From NCBI GenBank assembly GCA_964546435.1, contig CAZJKJ010000031.1, positions 1 to 38,839 of the forward strand: a stretch of 38,839 nt of DNA. The letters are read 5' to 3'. Under the pieces are notes generated by a model. That model saw only the letters and a program-made list of their open reading frames with translations. It was not told the origin of the DNA and searched no databases. Position 1 is the first letter of the stretch. Each line of letters starts with the position of its first letter. Both the position numbers and the translations under genes were made by a program. Source of the stretch: CAYNST01 sp964546435. GTDB taxonomy: Bacteria > Pseudomonadota > Gammaproteobacteria > Pseudomonadales > Cellvibrionaceae. This document shows, piece by piece, positions 25,544 to 33,240 of the stretch.

Positions 25544-25567
25544 AAGAGGGCGAGACCCTCTTTGTTT
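25544..25567 (+). terminator. Rho-independent terminator
   Basis: AAGAGGG-CGAGA-CCCTCTT stem-loop running into TTTGTTT on the plus strand, 24 bp after the small membrane protein stop. It lies just before the start of the next plus-strand gene, which must then have readthrough or a separate start signal. Confidence 0.65.
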
Positions 25568-25571
25568 CGTT

Positions 25572-26129
25572 ATGGGGGCTCACTTGAATATCGATGGTGA
25601 ACAAGCAGGGCTGAGCGAAGACCGGTGCCGCGATGTGATGGGCAGTCTTGCAATCGCCCTATCTCGCTATGTGAGCCTGTATGGAGCTGATGATGCTGAC
25701 ATCGCCTGCCTTAAGGGGTACGCGGCGATAGCAAGATCCTGCGGAAGCCTTCTGCCAAAAGAAGTCTCAGCATGCTTGGGCGACCTCGACCGCGCGGGCG
25801 AGTCCGAAAGAGGCCGCGGGGTGATGCTGTCAAGGCTGCGCGCGGTAATCCTGGCTGAGTCCTCGGCGAGCCCTGACGGATCAGCCTCAATCATTGAGAA
25901 TGATCTGGATTTCGGGGGGCACAAGTTCAAAGTCATTGAGTGTGAGCACCTTGCCACATCGATTGCTGCGACCATTGAGGTGAGCGTAGATCTCGGTGCT
26001 GTCAATGCCTGCGAGCTGCGCGATAGGGCATCTGAGTGGCTGCGAAGCAGCATCAGACTGAAGGGGCGCAGCTTAAGGCGCGTAAGGGTTACGCCTCAGT
26101 TTATCGAGGCCGATCTGAGCTATCGTTGA
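25572..26129 (+). CDS. Unrecognised 185-aa protein
   Basis: No family is recognised. The N-terminal half is helical with Cys residues (MGSLAIALSRYVSLYGADDADIACLKGYAAIARSCGSLL), the C-terminal half mixes beta and helix (HKFKVIECEHLATSIAATIEVSVDLG, ELRDRASEWLRSSIRLKGRSLRRVRV). No signal peptide or membrane segment is seen. The start is ATG 25572, but TTG 25584 has GGGGG at better spacing, so the first four residues are uncertain. Codon third positions look gene-like along the frame. It ends by overlapping the convergent DsbA-like gene by 10 bp. Confidence 0.65.
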   Translation: MGAHLNIDGEQAGLSEDRCRDVMGSLAIALSRYVSLYGADDADIACLKGYAAIARSCGSLLPKEVSACLGDLDRAGESERGRGVMLSRLRAVILAESSASPDGSASIIENDLDFGGHKFKVIECEHLATSIAATIEVSVDLGAVNACELRDRASEWLRSSIRLKGRSLRRVRVTPQFIEADLSYR

Positions 26130-26785
26130 TGATCGTAATGAGCGGCGTCGTCTCGCCTGATGATTTGGTCGATCACATCAGGCAGGGCATTCCAGCCGCC
26201 TGAACCCCTAAGTGAGCCTGGGTTGATCAGATATTTTGATCTGACGATCACGGCCGGAACTGAGCGCAGCTTAAGTCCGATTTCGATCCGGACCATGGCC
26301 TTGCGCTCGAGCAGCGCCGAATCTGTCTCGGAAGCTCTGATTATCTTATCGAGTGCCAGATCGTACCGACCGGCGATCTCCTCAATCTCGTGTCGATGTC
26401 TCCAGCCTAATCCACGTCTATGCCTTGCATAGTCCTCGTGAAATCCCTGCGGTGCTCCAAGACGCGAGGCGCCAAAGAAAATATCCGCATCCGCGATCCA
26501 GTCAGCGCTGATTTGCGAGTGAATGACCTTAAGGGTTAAGTCCTTAGTCAGAGGACTTTCTCGAATAGCCCCTAACGCATCAGAGCAGTGCGGACATCCG
26601 TACCAAAAGAAGACGACAACGTCCTCCTTGAACGCAGCCTCTTTCTCAAGCTCAAGCAATCTGTAATGGCCGCCAGCGAGGCGTCGATCTGCATGGTGAT
26701 GGGTTTCGGTGGCGTACCAGCTCAGCGCCCAAAAGCATGGGATGGCAAGCGCGATGGCCGATAGGATTTTGCTTGTGCGACTCAT
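26120..26785 (-). CDS. DsbA-like thiol:disulfide oxidoreductase
   Basis: This 221-residue thioredoxin-fold protein has an N-terminal membrane anchor or signal (ILSAIALAIPCFWALSWYA, residues 7-25), strand VVVFFWYGCPHC with active-site CPHC at 64-67, a helical insert, and a cis-Pro loop RSVPAVIV (Pro177) before a C-terminal GGWNALPDVIDQII. These are the DsbA/DsbA-like features; it would introduce or repair disulfides in the periplasm. IncI-type plasmids often carry a Dsb-like protein (TrbB) that supports pilus or T4SS assembly, and several exported proteins here contain Cys. Start is ATG 26785; an in-frame ATG at 26815 is less likely. It is next to no transfer gene directly. Confidence 0.8.
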   Translation of the reverse strand: MSRTSKILSAIALAIPCFWALSWYATETHHHADRRLAGGHYRLLELEKEAAFKEDVVVFFWYGCPHCSDALGAIRESPLTKDLTLKVIHSQISADWIADADIFFGASRLGAPQGFHEDYARHRRGLGWRHRHEIEEIAGRYDLALDKIIRASETDSALLERKAMVRIEIGLKLRSVPAVIVRSKYLINPGSLRGSGGWNALPDVIDQIIRRDDAAHYDHQR

Positions 26786-26806
26786 ACTGCGGGCGCCATC
26801 GGCGCA

Positions 26807-27080
26807 GCGAGCCACTGCGAGCGAACACTGTCTGAATGTGAGCCTTGGCGATCAGACGCAGATTCATGAGCGAGCCACAGCGAGCGAATGGTACTGAGCA
26901 GGCGCGCGTGCAGCATCAGTCCCCGTAGCGGGTGCTTTATCGGGCATAGCACAAATACTGTTGGCTTAAATTTCACCATTAGGGTTTTCCTCGGCGAGCC
27001 ACTGCGAGAGCCCACTTTTTTCCGCTAAGAGCGATAGCGATCGGACAGCCACCATGAGTGAGCCAAAGCGATCGAATGAT
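26807..27080. repeat. Degenerate GCGAGCC-N3-GCGAG repeats
   Basis: Short copies of GYGARCC-N3-GCGAK occur at 26807, 26838, 26870, 26993 and 27058, at roughly 30-bp steps or multiples of them, separated by diverged sequence. Copies read GCGAGCCACTGCGAG, GTGAGCCTTGGCGAT, GCGAGCCACAGCGAG, GCGAGCCACTGCGAG and GTGAGCCAAAGCGAT. The same unit appears in reverse orientation at 31319-31352 and 34450-34480. No gene is supported in this stretch. Confidence 0.55.
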
Positions 27081-27138
27081 CCAACGGCCGGGCAAGCACT
27101 GCTGCCACTTATATGAATGTGGCCCGACCGGAGCGTCG

Positions 27139-27165
27139 AAAAAGAAAATGCCGGCAAAGGCCGGC
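27139..27165 (-). terminator. Rho-independent terminator
   Basis: On the minus strand GCCGGC-CTTT-GCCGGC (27150-27165) is followed by ATTTTCTTTTT. The U-tract and GC-rich stem make this one of the clearest intrinsic terminators in the window. Confidence 0.75.
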
Positions 27166-27208
27166 TAAAGGGGGAGTCGCGATTGTTATTTGAGTTGTCT
27201 CTCGCGAT
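27139..27208 (-). ncRNA. Candidate ~70-nt small RNA
   Basis: A good minus-strand promoter (27215-27244) would start RNA near 27208, and a rho-independent terminator ends it near 27139. The predicted RNA has a 5' stem formed by two TCGCGA sites (27202-27207 and 27177-27182, 19-nt loop), a short C-rich linker and the terminator hairpin. No open reading frame with a ribosome site fits in it. It could instead be an attenuated leader of a transcript running toward the DsbA-like gene, but the terminator is strong. Sequence-only prediction. Confidence 0.5.
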
Positions 27209-27214
27209 GTACAT

Positions 27215-27244
27215 ATAATATTGCACTAATTAACATGATGTCAA
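27215..27244 (-). promoter_or_regulatory. Promoter of the small RNA candidate
   Basis: On the minus strand a consensus TTGACA (27239-27244), 18-nt spacer and TATTAT (27215-27220). It begins 4 bp past the stop of the 89-residue gene. Confidence 0.6.
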
Positions 27245-27247
27245 CAA

Positions 27248-27517
27248 CTAAATTCTGTTCGTCGACAAAAACTTTGAAGGAGACGGAATCGGAGAGTCGA
27301 CTGCCAGGGCGGCCTCGGTGACCGTCATGACCCTGAGCTTCTCATCAGCACTCCAAAGCTCCACCCGGTAGGTTCCGCAGGAGTTGGGGTTGATGATCAT
27401 CTTCATGCATTGATCAAAATGCAGTGTGTCCATTGCGGCCATCGGAACATCAACCTCGACAGTTGTAACCCTGCCTTTGAGCAGACCAATAAACTCGCTT
27501 GTTAATTTAAGTGGCAT
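27248..27517 (-). CDS. Small hypothetical protein, 89 aa
   Basis: The 89-residue protein (MPLKLTSEFIGLLKGRVTT... to ...KFLSTNRI) is a soluble mixed alpha/beta protein with no family I recognise; it contains MKMIINPNSCGTYRVELWSADEKLRVM, suggesting a small beta-sheet. AGGAG lies 12 nt upstream of the ATG, and a promoter plus GC hairpin precede it, so the gene is likely real and monocistronic. Its promoter is nearly the same as those of the protease and lipoprotein genes. Confidence 0.6.
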   Translation of the reverse strand: MPLKLTSEFIGLLKGRVTTVEVDVPMAAMDTLHFDQCMKMIINPNSCGTYRVELWSADEKLRVMTVTEAALAVDSPIPSPSKFLSTNRI

Positions 27518-27542
27518 TGTTTTCTGTGACTCCTAGATAATG

Positions 27543-27558
27543 GCCGGCGAGAGCCGGC
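27543..27558 (-). promoter_or_regulatory. Leader hairpin of the 89-aa gene
   Basis: GCCGGC-GAGA-GCCGGC forms a perfect 6-bp stem in the predicted 5' leader, ~25 bp before the start codon. The small RNA candidate downstream ends with the same GCCGGC stem, which may be coincidence or a pairing target. Confidence 0.4.
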
Positions 27559-27571
27559 AGCTCACACTCAT

Positions 27572-27601
27572 ATAATATACATCAAATATATAATATGTCA
27601 A
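27572..27601 (-). promoter_or_regulatory. Promoter of the 89-aa gene
   Basis: On the minus strand TTGACA (27596-27601), 18-nt spacer and TATTAT (27572-27577); a TATATT at 16-nt spacing is an alternative. The AT-rich spacer (ATATATTTGATG-like) matches those at 29949-29977 and 30960-30988. Confidence 0.65.
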
Positions 27602-28131
27602 AACCAATTACCTGGTGAGGCGGGCTTGTCTGCGAAGGCGGAGCAGTGCCGCAAATATATCTGGAGGTGGCCTTAGGCAATTGATCGTCAACAGGCACCC
27701 CAATCAAGTCGCGCTGGACGATCAAGAGCATAGCCACAAGGCTTGAGCCATGTGTGATTTCCTCGGGATGAGTCAGGGGGATGTCGAAAGACAGGCACAC
27801 TGCTCATAATGTTGGCGCGATGCATCCATGCCCATCCGCCGCACCGCGCAGCTTGAAAAGCTCCTGTGGCCCTGGCGGGCTTTATGAGTAGATCACGCCC
27901 CGCCTTGCGCGCAACTCGATCCGCTTAAGTATGAGGCGCCGCTTCAATGGATGAAGGCGTGCGACGCCTGAGCGCCTTGGCGGGTACGTGCAGCACGGGG
28001 CGGAAGGTTTGGCAGGATTCCCGCAGAAGAGGCCTTACTGGGTGGGGCCGAGGTTACTATTGGCAGCAATCCATCATCGCACCTTCAAAAGAGCACGCTG
28101 GATGTGACGACTCCTGTGCTTGGTGCCGATA
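27602..28131. other. 530-bp gap without supported genes
   Basis: No frame here has a ribosome site and recognisable content. One 72-residue minus-strand frame (27582-27800) has a plausible composition but uses GTG and runs through the promoter of the next gene. The rest is GC-rich sequence with a short inverted repeat GGCGT-GCG-ACGCC near 27956-27968. Confidence 0.45.
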
Positions 28132-28155
28132 GCTTAAAGGGCGAACCAAACGCCC
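28132..28155 (-). terminator. Weak terminator after the subtilase gene
   Basis: On the minus strand GGGCG-TTTGGTT-CGCCC is followed by TTTAAGC, 8 bp past the stop codon of the protease. The U-tract is short. Confidence 0.45.
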
Positions 28156-28162
28156 GGAATAA

Positions 28163-29920
28163 TCATTCCAGGCACTTGGCGGGCGCGGACATTGCCGAGG
28201 TGTTCATTCGAGTCAGCGGCCCGCAGGAGCCGGAGGCGCACTTGGTGTATCCGTAAGCGCCCGCCGCAAGATCAAGGTTACTGAGCTTGATGAGCTGCTT
28301 GTCGTACTGCCCCTGAAGGCGAGCATGTTGAATTGCAAACGGCGCTTCACCCTCAATGCTGTAGAGCTTGTAAGTCGCGCCCGAGGTCGGTGCGCTATCT
28401 TTTTCAAATGCAATCTCAACCATCTGGCACAATCTGAGCGATTGGCCGAAATGCTCCGCGTACAGATTGCCCGTGCAGTCACCGAGGCCGCCGAGCGCGT
28501 GCCGGATGTAGTTAACATCACTTGCAAGATAGGCGTTGATGCTGGCGATGAAGGATGCACCATCAAGAAGGCCATGCGATGTTGCGCACTCCCAGCGCGA
28601 GGAGTTTGAGGCGCGTGCGCAGTCAGTAGGGTAATCGAAAGCGCGCTTTGCCTGGGACAGAAGCGGTTCGATCTCTGCGTGCGAGAGCGTTGGCTCAATC
28701 GCTTTTGCCATGCCCACCAGGGCGGAGGCAATGGGGGCTGCCTGGGAGGTGCCTGCCCAATAAGCGTAGCCCTCACCTTCGGCACCGTATGACGGCGCGT
28801 AGATGTAATCTCCGGGGGCGAACACGTCGGTGATCTGCTCGTTGAAGTTTGTGAAGTCGGTTTTGCGCCCAAGCATATCTGATGCGGACACCGCAATGAC
28901 GTTATCGCAGTTTGCAGGGGAGTAGGCTGCCGCATCACGGGAGTCATTGCCAGTAGCGGCAACCACAATCACCCCCTGGGAGACTGCAAAATTAATGGCG
29001 TCCTGAACGTACGCAGGACACCCCCCTTCGTAGCCATCCTCACCGGCAAGGCTAAGGTTTATAACATCGACTTTGCGATCTATTCGCGGATGCACCAGCG
29101 GATTTTGGAAGTCATCGTTAATGACATACTGCGCATCACCCCCAGCAAGCCACACAATAGCGGAGACAATATCAACACCAAGACCTGACTCACAATCAAG
29201 GGCACGCGCCGCAACAATCTCGGCATCCACTATGCCGGCGATGCCAATGCCGTTATTTGTGGTGCCGCCAGCGATAGCGGCAACGCCCAGGCCGTGAGAG
29301 CCGCAATCGGCCATACTCCTTGCGGCTTCCCCGTATTCTTCACCCTGCGGGATCACCCCCCAGGTAACAAAGTCTCTACCCGAAGCGTAGGCGATGTCGG
29401 CGTGCACACCATCAACAGTCGATCTAAAGCTGCCATCAACGATACCAATTCGGGGCCTTCTGATGGGGGTGTAGGCATCAAGGGCGGACAGGATTGATGC
29501 ACCGCCAGACAGGTGCTCGCTCTGGGGCAGGAAGTACCACTGCTGATCGAATCCGGCATCATTAGGGGTTGGGCCATCATAGCTCATGAACGCATGGTAC
29601 ATCCCAAGTGTATCGACATCTGCGGCGAGAAACCGGGCATCACTGATCTTTTTGCCTGCGGGTTTAACAATGATGTCTCGCTCCACAGTCTCGTAGCGAC
29701 CGCTATTTTTGAGCTGAGCGATTTTGCCCTCAACCGTCATGACACCGGGATTAAAGCCGATCGATCTATAGCCTCGCAAGGAGCCGGCAGCACCAGATTT
29801 TTGGGCCGATGCCGAGACCGTGGCACGCTCCTTCACGATCAGGCGAACCTGATCAGCAGAGCAGACATGGGCCGCAAGAAAGCTGGTTGCGGTAATGGCG
29901 AGAGTCGATATAACTTTCAT
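28163..29920 (-). CDS. Secreted S8 subtilisin-like serine protease
   Basis: This 585-residue protein has a signal peptide (LAITATSFLAAHVCS, cleavage near 22), a propeptide-like region to about 150, and a subtilisin domain with catalytic Asp162 (IGIVDGSF), His209 (DCGSHGLGVAAIAGG), oxyanion Asn325 (AATGND) and Ser392 (AGTSQAAP). All four key residues are present, so it should be active once exported. About 140 residues after the domain form a Cys-containing C-terminal extension of unknown role. GAGGC lies before the ATG, and a consensus promoter precedes it. It sits next to a lipoprotein gene with a matching promoter. A role in processing surface proteins or attacking neighbours is possible; T4SS involvement is not shown. 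Confidence 0.93.
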   Translation of the reverse strand: MKVISTLAITATSFLAAHVCSADQVRLIVKERATVSASAQKSGAAGSLRGYRSIGFNPGVMTVEGKIAQLKNSGRYETVERDIIVKPAGKKISDARFLAADVDTLGMYHAFMSYDGPTPNDAGFDQQWYFLPQSEHLSGGASILSALDAYTPIRRPRIGIVDGSFRSTVDGVHADIAYASGRDFVTWGVIPQGEEYGEAARSMADCGSHGLGVAAIAGGTTNNGIGIAGIVDAEIVAARALDCESGLGVDIVSAIVWLAGGDAQYVINDDFQNPLVHPRIDRKVDVINLSLAGEDGYEGGCPAYVQDAINFAVSQGVIVVAATGNDSRDAAAYSPANCDNVIAVSASDMLGRKTDFTNFNEQITDVFAPGDYIYAPSYGAEGEGYAYWAGTSQAAPIASALVGMAKAIEPTLSHAEIEPLLSQAKRAFDYPTDCARASNSSRWECATSHGLLDGASFIASINAYLASDVNYIRHALGGLGDCTGNLYAEHFGQSLRLCQMVEIAFEKDSAPTSGATYKLYSIEGEAPFAIQHARLQGQYDKQLIKLSNLDLAAGAYGYTKCASGSCGPLTRMNTSAMSAPAKCLE

Positions 29921-29948
29921 GAAACAGCCTCATTCATTCAGTATATAT

Positions 29949-29977
29949 ATTATACACATAAATATATAAAAAGTCAA
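29949..29977 (-). promoter_or_regulatory. Promoter of the subtilase gene
   Basis: On the minus strand TTGACT (29972-29977), 17-nt spacer rich in A/T and perfect TATAAT (29949-29954), 28 bp before the start codon. Confidence 0.75.
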
Positions 29978-29995
29978 TATATTCATGCAAATCCG

Positions 29996-30928
29996 CTACT
30001 TGGCGCAAGACAGACCAAGCGAGGGCAGAACATCATTGAGAAAAGCGTGTGCGCCGGTGAACGACCATACACCCATGGTCCAGGTGCCTATGGACTCATT
30101 GCCGATGAGCTGGGAGATGCTGGCGCTTTGATCGACATAGTGCGCACCGCCAACCGACGCAATGGCCGGCACACCCACCAGGTCAAGCAGCAGATTGATG
30201 TGCGAGAGGGCCTGCCCGGTGGTTGCGCCAAGCGCCTGCCGGAACTGCCCGAGCGCATCAGCAAGATCGGTCTCGGAGGCATGGCCATCAAGGTGCGAGT
30301 GCAGAGCTGCGCCGAGGGCATCCTTTTTTGCTGCCAGGGTGAGCGCAAGTGGTGCCACGGGAGATTCCGCCTCGATGCCGATCCCCGCAGCCGAGGCAAG
30401 GCCCGCAAGAAAGGCAATGGCGGCGCTCTCCTCCGAGAGAAGGGCAACATTATCTGCCGCCATCATAAGGCTCGATGCCTCAAGCACGAGATCTGCCCCC
30501 GAAGTGTTCTCAACGATCACTGTAAAGGATGCCGAGTCAGCGACTGCGCCGTGGGTGCCGGTGACGGTAATGATTGCGCGGGTGAGCCTGTCAACGGGCG
30601 CAGCACTCACATCAACCGCACCAGTGGCAGGGTTATAGGCGGCGGAAACGAAAGCTGATGTGCTCAGCACCGAGCGAGCAACGCCCGTGCTTATTGATTC
30701 GGCAAGCGCCACAGAGAAGGTGCTCGATTCGGAAACGGTGTATTCGCTGCGCTCAATTTCGAGCGAGTAGCGGGCGGGCACTGTCGTGCCACCAGATGAG
30801 GCGGCGCTTGATGAGGAGCTGCTGGAGCTTGGGGCCGCAGGGGGAGCTGATGCGCTCTGGGATTTACCGCCACCACCGCCGCAGGCTGTGAGCGCGAGGG
30901 TCAAGAGCACAAACACTGCATTTTTCAT
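29996..30928 (-). CDS. Ser-rich outer-membrane lipoprotein, 310 aa
   Basis: The protein has a lipoprotein signal ending LTACGGGGG (Cys at residue 16), a Ser/Ala/Pro-rich tether (residues 22-48), then a beta-sandwich-like domain of cadherin/Calx-beta type appearance (YSLEIERSEYTVSESSTFSVALAE..., VTGTHGAVADSASFTVIVEN), and a helical Ala-rich C-terminal part. Such proteins are usually displayed on the outer membrane. GAGGTTGG lies before the ATG and a fully consensus promoter precedes it. It neighbours the secreted protease and shares its promoter type, so the two may be expressed together; one could be a substrate, surface anchor or immunity factor for the other, which is speculation. Confidence 0.75.
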   Translation of the reverse strand: MKNAVFVLLTLALTACGGGGGKSQSASAPPAAPSSSSSSSSAASSGGTTVPARYSLEIERSEYTVSESSTFSVALAESISTGVARSVLSTSAFVSAAYNPATGAVDVSAAPVDRLTRAIITVTGTHGAVADSASFTVIVENTSGADLVLEASSLMMAADNVALLSEESAAIAFLAGLASAAGIGIEAESPVAPLALTLAAKKDALGAALHSHLDGHASETDLADALGQFRQALGATTGQALSHINLLLDLVGVPAIASVGGAHYVDQSASISQLIGNESIGTWTMGVWSFTGAHAFLNDVLPSLGLSCAK

Positions 30929-30959
30929 CTGCCAACCTCAAGTCGTTTGCCAAGACAAT

Positions 30960-30988
30960 ATTATATAACAAAATATATAAAATGTCAA
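30960..30988 (-). promoter_or_regulatory. Consensus promoter of the lipoprotein gene
   Basis: On the minus strand TTGACA (30983-30988), a 17-nt AT spacer and TATAAT (30960-30965): both hexamers are perfect sigma70 consensus at optimal spacing. Confidence 0.8.
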
Positions 30989-31506
30989 TAGGAGCAGGCA
31001 CCCGGAACCACACCAGGAGCTACTTTTGTCTGAGGTCAACCGTTAAAATCTATGTGCTGCAAATTAGTTATAGCGCGCACCTTGGCGCTGGGCAAGTAAA
31101 GCATAAGACCGGATAGTTCTAGCAAGTGGAAAAGACCAATCACTGCGCGAACTGCGAGCCTTCCCATCCAGCACCCCCAGCAGGTGCACTCTGATACCCC
31201 CCCAGGCAACACCAGACAGAGCACCTCGACCCCACGCAGAGCGCAAGCTCTGTGCACAATCAATGTGAGCATGAGACCGGCCCGTCAATTAGCACCCCAC
31301 GCTGCCCGTGACAAGGACCGCTCGCCAGGGTTCGCTCCCCCGGGCGCACCCCTTAGCAAAGTCCTGGGGTGGCTGTACCAGGAGCTGCGGGCCGCGTGCG
31401 CAGAAGGCGCAGCACCCCTAACCACAGGTCATCTGCATAACGGCTCGCGTGCCTGAAGCCCTCCTTCATAGACACCTGGATTGGCGTCAAATACATCAAA
31501 AAGAAC
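30989..31506. other. 520-bp gap with one reverse repeat copy
   Basis: No gene is supported. The gap is C-rich with runs such as CCCCCCC near 31197. At 31319-31352 it holds a reverse-oriented copy of the repeat family described for 26807-27080; a related copy is at 34450-34480. Confidence 0.45.
31319..31352 (-). repeat. Reverse copy of the dispersed repeat
   Basis: The minus strand reads GGGAGCGAACCCTGGCGAGCG across this interval, matching the GCGARCC-N3-GCGAG unit; about 80% of the first 21 bases agree with the copy at 34450-34480, all differences being transitions. Confidence 0.5.
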
Positions 31507-31535
31507 TTGCAATGCAGTCTAATAGACTGTATAAT
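31507..31535 (+). promoter_or_regulatory. Promoter with embedded operator palindrome
   Basis: TTGCAA (31507-31512), 17-nt spacer, TATAAT (31530-31535). The spacer is the perfect inverted repeat CAGTCT-AAT-AGACTG (31514-31528), and an outer pair TGCAAT / ATTGCA (31508-31513 and 31537-31542) flanks it. A repressor binding here would block RNA polymerase. It starts the four-gene plus-strand cluster. Confidence 0.75.
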
Positions 31536-31591
31536 GGATTGCATGCTCAGATGGCTCCCGCCCCCGGTAGTCACACTTCGCGAGGTGTCGC

Positions 31592-32344
31592 ATGGCCGAT
31601 TATTACACTCAAGCATCGTTCATCATTGATTGCTCTTCTGAGCAGGCGCAAATCGCCCTTGATGCACTTGATCATATCAATGATCAATTTACCGACTACG
31701 CCGATGCAGCCGTTTGGAAAGCGGATAATGAAGAGCTTTGTGCGGAGGAGAAAATCATTCGTCACTGCTTCTATAGTCACCCCGATCAGGAGGCAGATAA
31801 CTCGGTGAGAGAGCTTTGCTGGGATTTTCAGGTGGAGGCTACGGACGGTGGATTATGGGTGCATTCAGATGGATCCATAAACACAGAGCATGCGGCAGTT
31901 TTCACGCAGGCGGTTCTGATGGCATTTAATCTGCCGGAGCTGGTTGAAATCGAGGCGGCTCACACATGCAGCAAAGACCGCACTGATGCGTTCGGCGGAC
32001 ACGCGTGCGTGGTTTCAAAGGATTTTGTTCGCTGGGGCGGCCTGGATGATTTTATCCGCGCCGAAAGGAATGCTCACAAAGACGGCGAGAGGTTCCTCTT
32101 CTGTCAACTGGCCGAGGTCAATGGACAGTGCGAGTACGCCAGCCGCTTCTTGATCAGGTGCTCAAAGGAGGATGACCCGCAGCAAAAGATGGATGACATT
32201 CTCGAGAGCTTTCGCGGCGATGGATGCAGGCAAGAGGATAATTCAGTTCTATTCGAGTGCGGCACGGTCGCAATGAATCCGAGACTCACCGAGATTACGC
32301 CCCATGAGTTCACGGTTATGCAGAAATATTTGAGCGTTCTTTGA
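31592..32344 (+). CDS. Hypothetical plasmid protein, 250 aa
   Basis: The 250-residue acidic protein is soluble with no signal peptide. The first part (ASFIIDCSSEQAQIALDALDHI) and the later segments (HSDGSINTEHAAVFTQAVLMAFNLPEL; FGGHACVVSKDFVRWGG) suggest two related alpha/beta domains. I associate this layout with uncharacterised proteins on conjugative plasmids but cannot name a family. GAGGTG lies 5 nt upstream of the ATG. It is the first gene behind the palindromic promoter; a GC hairpin follows it. Confidence 0.75.
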   Translation: MADYYTQASFIIDCSSEQAQIALDALDHINDQFTDYADAAVWKADNEELCAEEKIIRHCFYSHPDQEADNSVRELCWDFQVEATDGGLWVHSDGSINTEHAAVFTQAVLMAFNLPELVEIEAAHTCSKDRTDAFGGHACVVSKDFVRWGGLDDFIRAERNAHKDGERFLFCQLAEVNGQCEYASRFLIRCSKEDDPQQKMDDILESFRGDGCRQEDNSVLFECGTVAMNPRLTEITPHEFTVMQKYLSVL

Positions 32345-32351
32345 TGTAAGC

Positions 32352-32372
32352 ATGGGGGGTGACAGCCCCCAT
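32352..32372 (+). terminator. GC hairpin after the first cluster gene
   Basis: ATGGGGG / CCCCCAT with a 7-nt loop, 8 bp past the stop codon; no U-tract. It probably stabilises or modulates the transcript rather than ending it. Confidence 0.35.
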
Positions 32373-32423
32373 CAGCGAGGATATTCCTGGCAGTAGCCCC
32401 CCCACCTTTGAGGAGATGTCATT

Positions 32424-33176
32424 ATGTCAAAGCAGATTCATGCGCAAGAACTGGCGGAAATCGTTACAGGGCTACTGATCAAGCCTGATTTACTGGGTGA
32501 GCTGGACTGTCCCGAAAGGCACTATGCCTTTATGCGCGACATCGCCAGGGTGGTGGCCGAGCATTGTGGCGGCACTATCGATGAGGTCGATCAGGCCGGG
32601 TCGGGTCTTCAGGGGCCGCGTGGCTTGCCATACCTTAGAGTCAGTCCGAACGACGCTCTGCCGAGCTTGCTCGGTAATGTCTGGTCGCATCACGATCCGG
32701 ACGGCTGGAAAGAAGGTGACGCGGATTGTTGCGGCGTTGAGCTTGGCGATCAGCCATCGCCAGATACCAGCAGCGTAGTTAGAAAGCAGCTTCAGGGGCT
32801 GCTCAGTAATGCAGGTCTTTCTCGCGGAGAATTTCAGGTGCTCCACTATCAAATGGTGGACTGGCGCTTGCACGATGACGAGGATGTAGAGCAGTGCGGG
32901 GACGAGCGGCCCTATCTCGTGGCGGCAAGCATCGGCAATGAGTCCCGGCTCAATTTCACCGACCAGCACGGCGAGCCATGCGTTGGGGTGATGATTGAGA
33001 TCAATCATGGCGTTCCGGCGGTTCATATTGACATTAATGGCGGTGACTCGGTACTTCATATTCATGCCGTAGACGGCGGTCTGGTGCTGACACCGGATGA
33101 CCCGAGCGCACGCTTTGAGCCTGCCAGCATGAGCCGCTACTCCTATAACGACAAAGCGTCGCTCTTCATCCGCTAA
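32424..33176 (+). CDS. Hypothetical plasmid protein, 250 aa
   Basis: This second 250-residue protein starts MSKQIHAQELAEIVTG with GAGGAG 8 nt upstream. Its N-terminal half is helical with a conserved-looking WSHHDPDGWKEGD segment; the C-terminal half is beta-rich (VGVMIEINHGVPAVHIDINGGDSVLHIHAVDGGLVLTP). There is no known catalytic motif. The composition (acidic, Cys/His scattered) and its place next to an N-terminally similar-sized gene suggest a plasmid housekeeping cluster. Function unknown. Confidence 0.75.
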   Translation: MSKQIHAQELAEIVTGLLIKPDLLGELDCPERHYAFMRDIARVVAEHCGGTIDEVDQAGSGLQGPRGLPYLRVSPNDALPSLLGNVWSHHDPDGWKEGDADCCGVELGDQPSPDTSSVVRKQLQGLLSNAGLSRGEFQVLHYQMVDWRLHDDEDVEQCGDERPYLVAASIGNESRLNFTDQHGEPCVGVMIEINHGVPAVHIDINGGDSVLHIHAVDGGLVLTPDDPSARFEPASMSRYSYNDKASLFIR

Positions 33177-33190
33177 CCCGGATACAACAC

Positions 33191-33214
33191 ATGCCCGGAC
33201 GCCTGTCCGGGCAT
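33191..33214 (+). terminator. Perfect 10-bp stem-loop
   Basis: ATGCCCGGAC-GCCT-GTCCGGGCAT lies 14 bp after the second cluster gene. It has no U-tract, so it may be a Rho-assisted terminator or an mRNA end protector. Confidence 0.5.
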
Positions 33215-33240
33215 CACGCAAACCTTGCGAGAGCTGGATT

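Noticed and set aside
26807..27080. CRISPR-like array
   Set aside because: The repeat units are only ~15 bp, degenerate, and unevenly spaced; there are no spacers of constant length and no cas genes.
27582..27800. 72-aa minus-strand frame with plausible composition
   Set aside because: GTG start, no ribosome site, and it runs through the promoter of the 89-aa gene.
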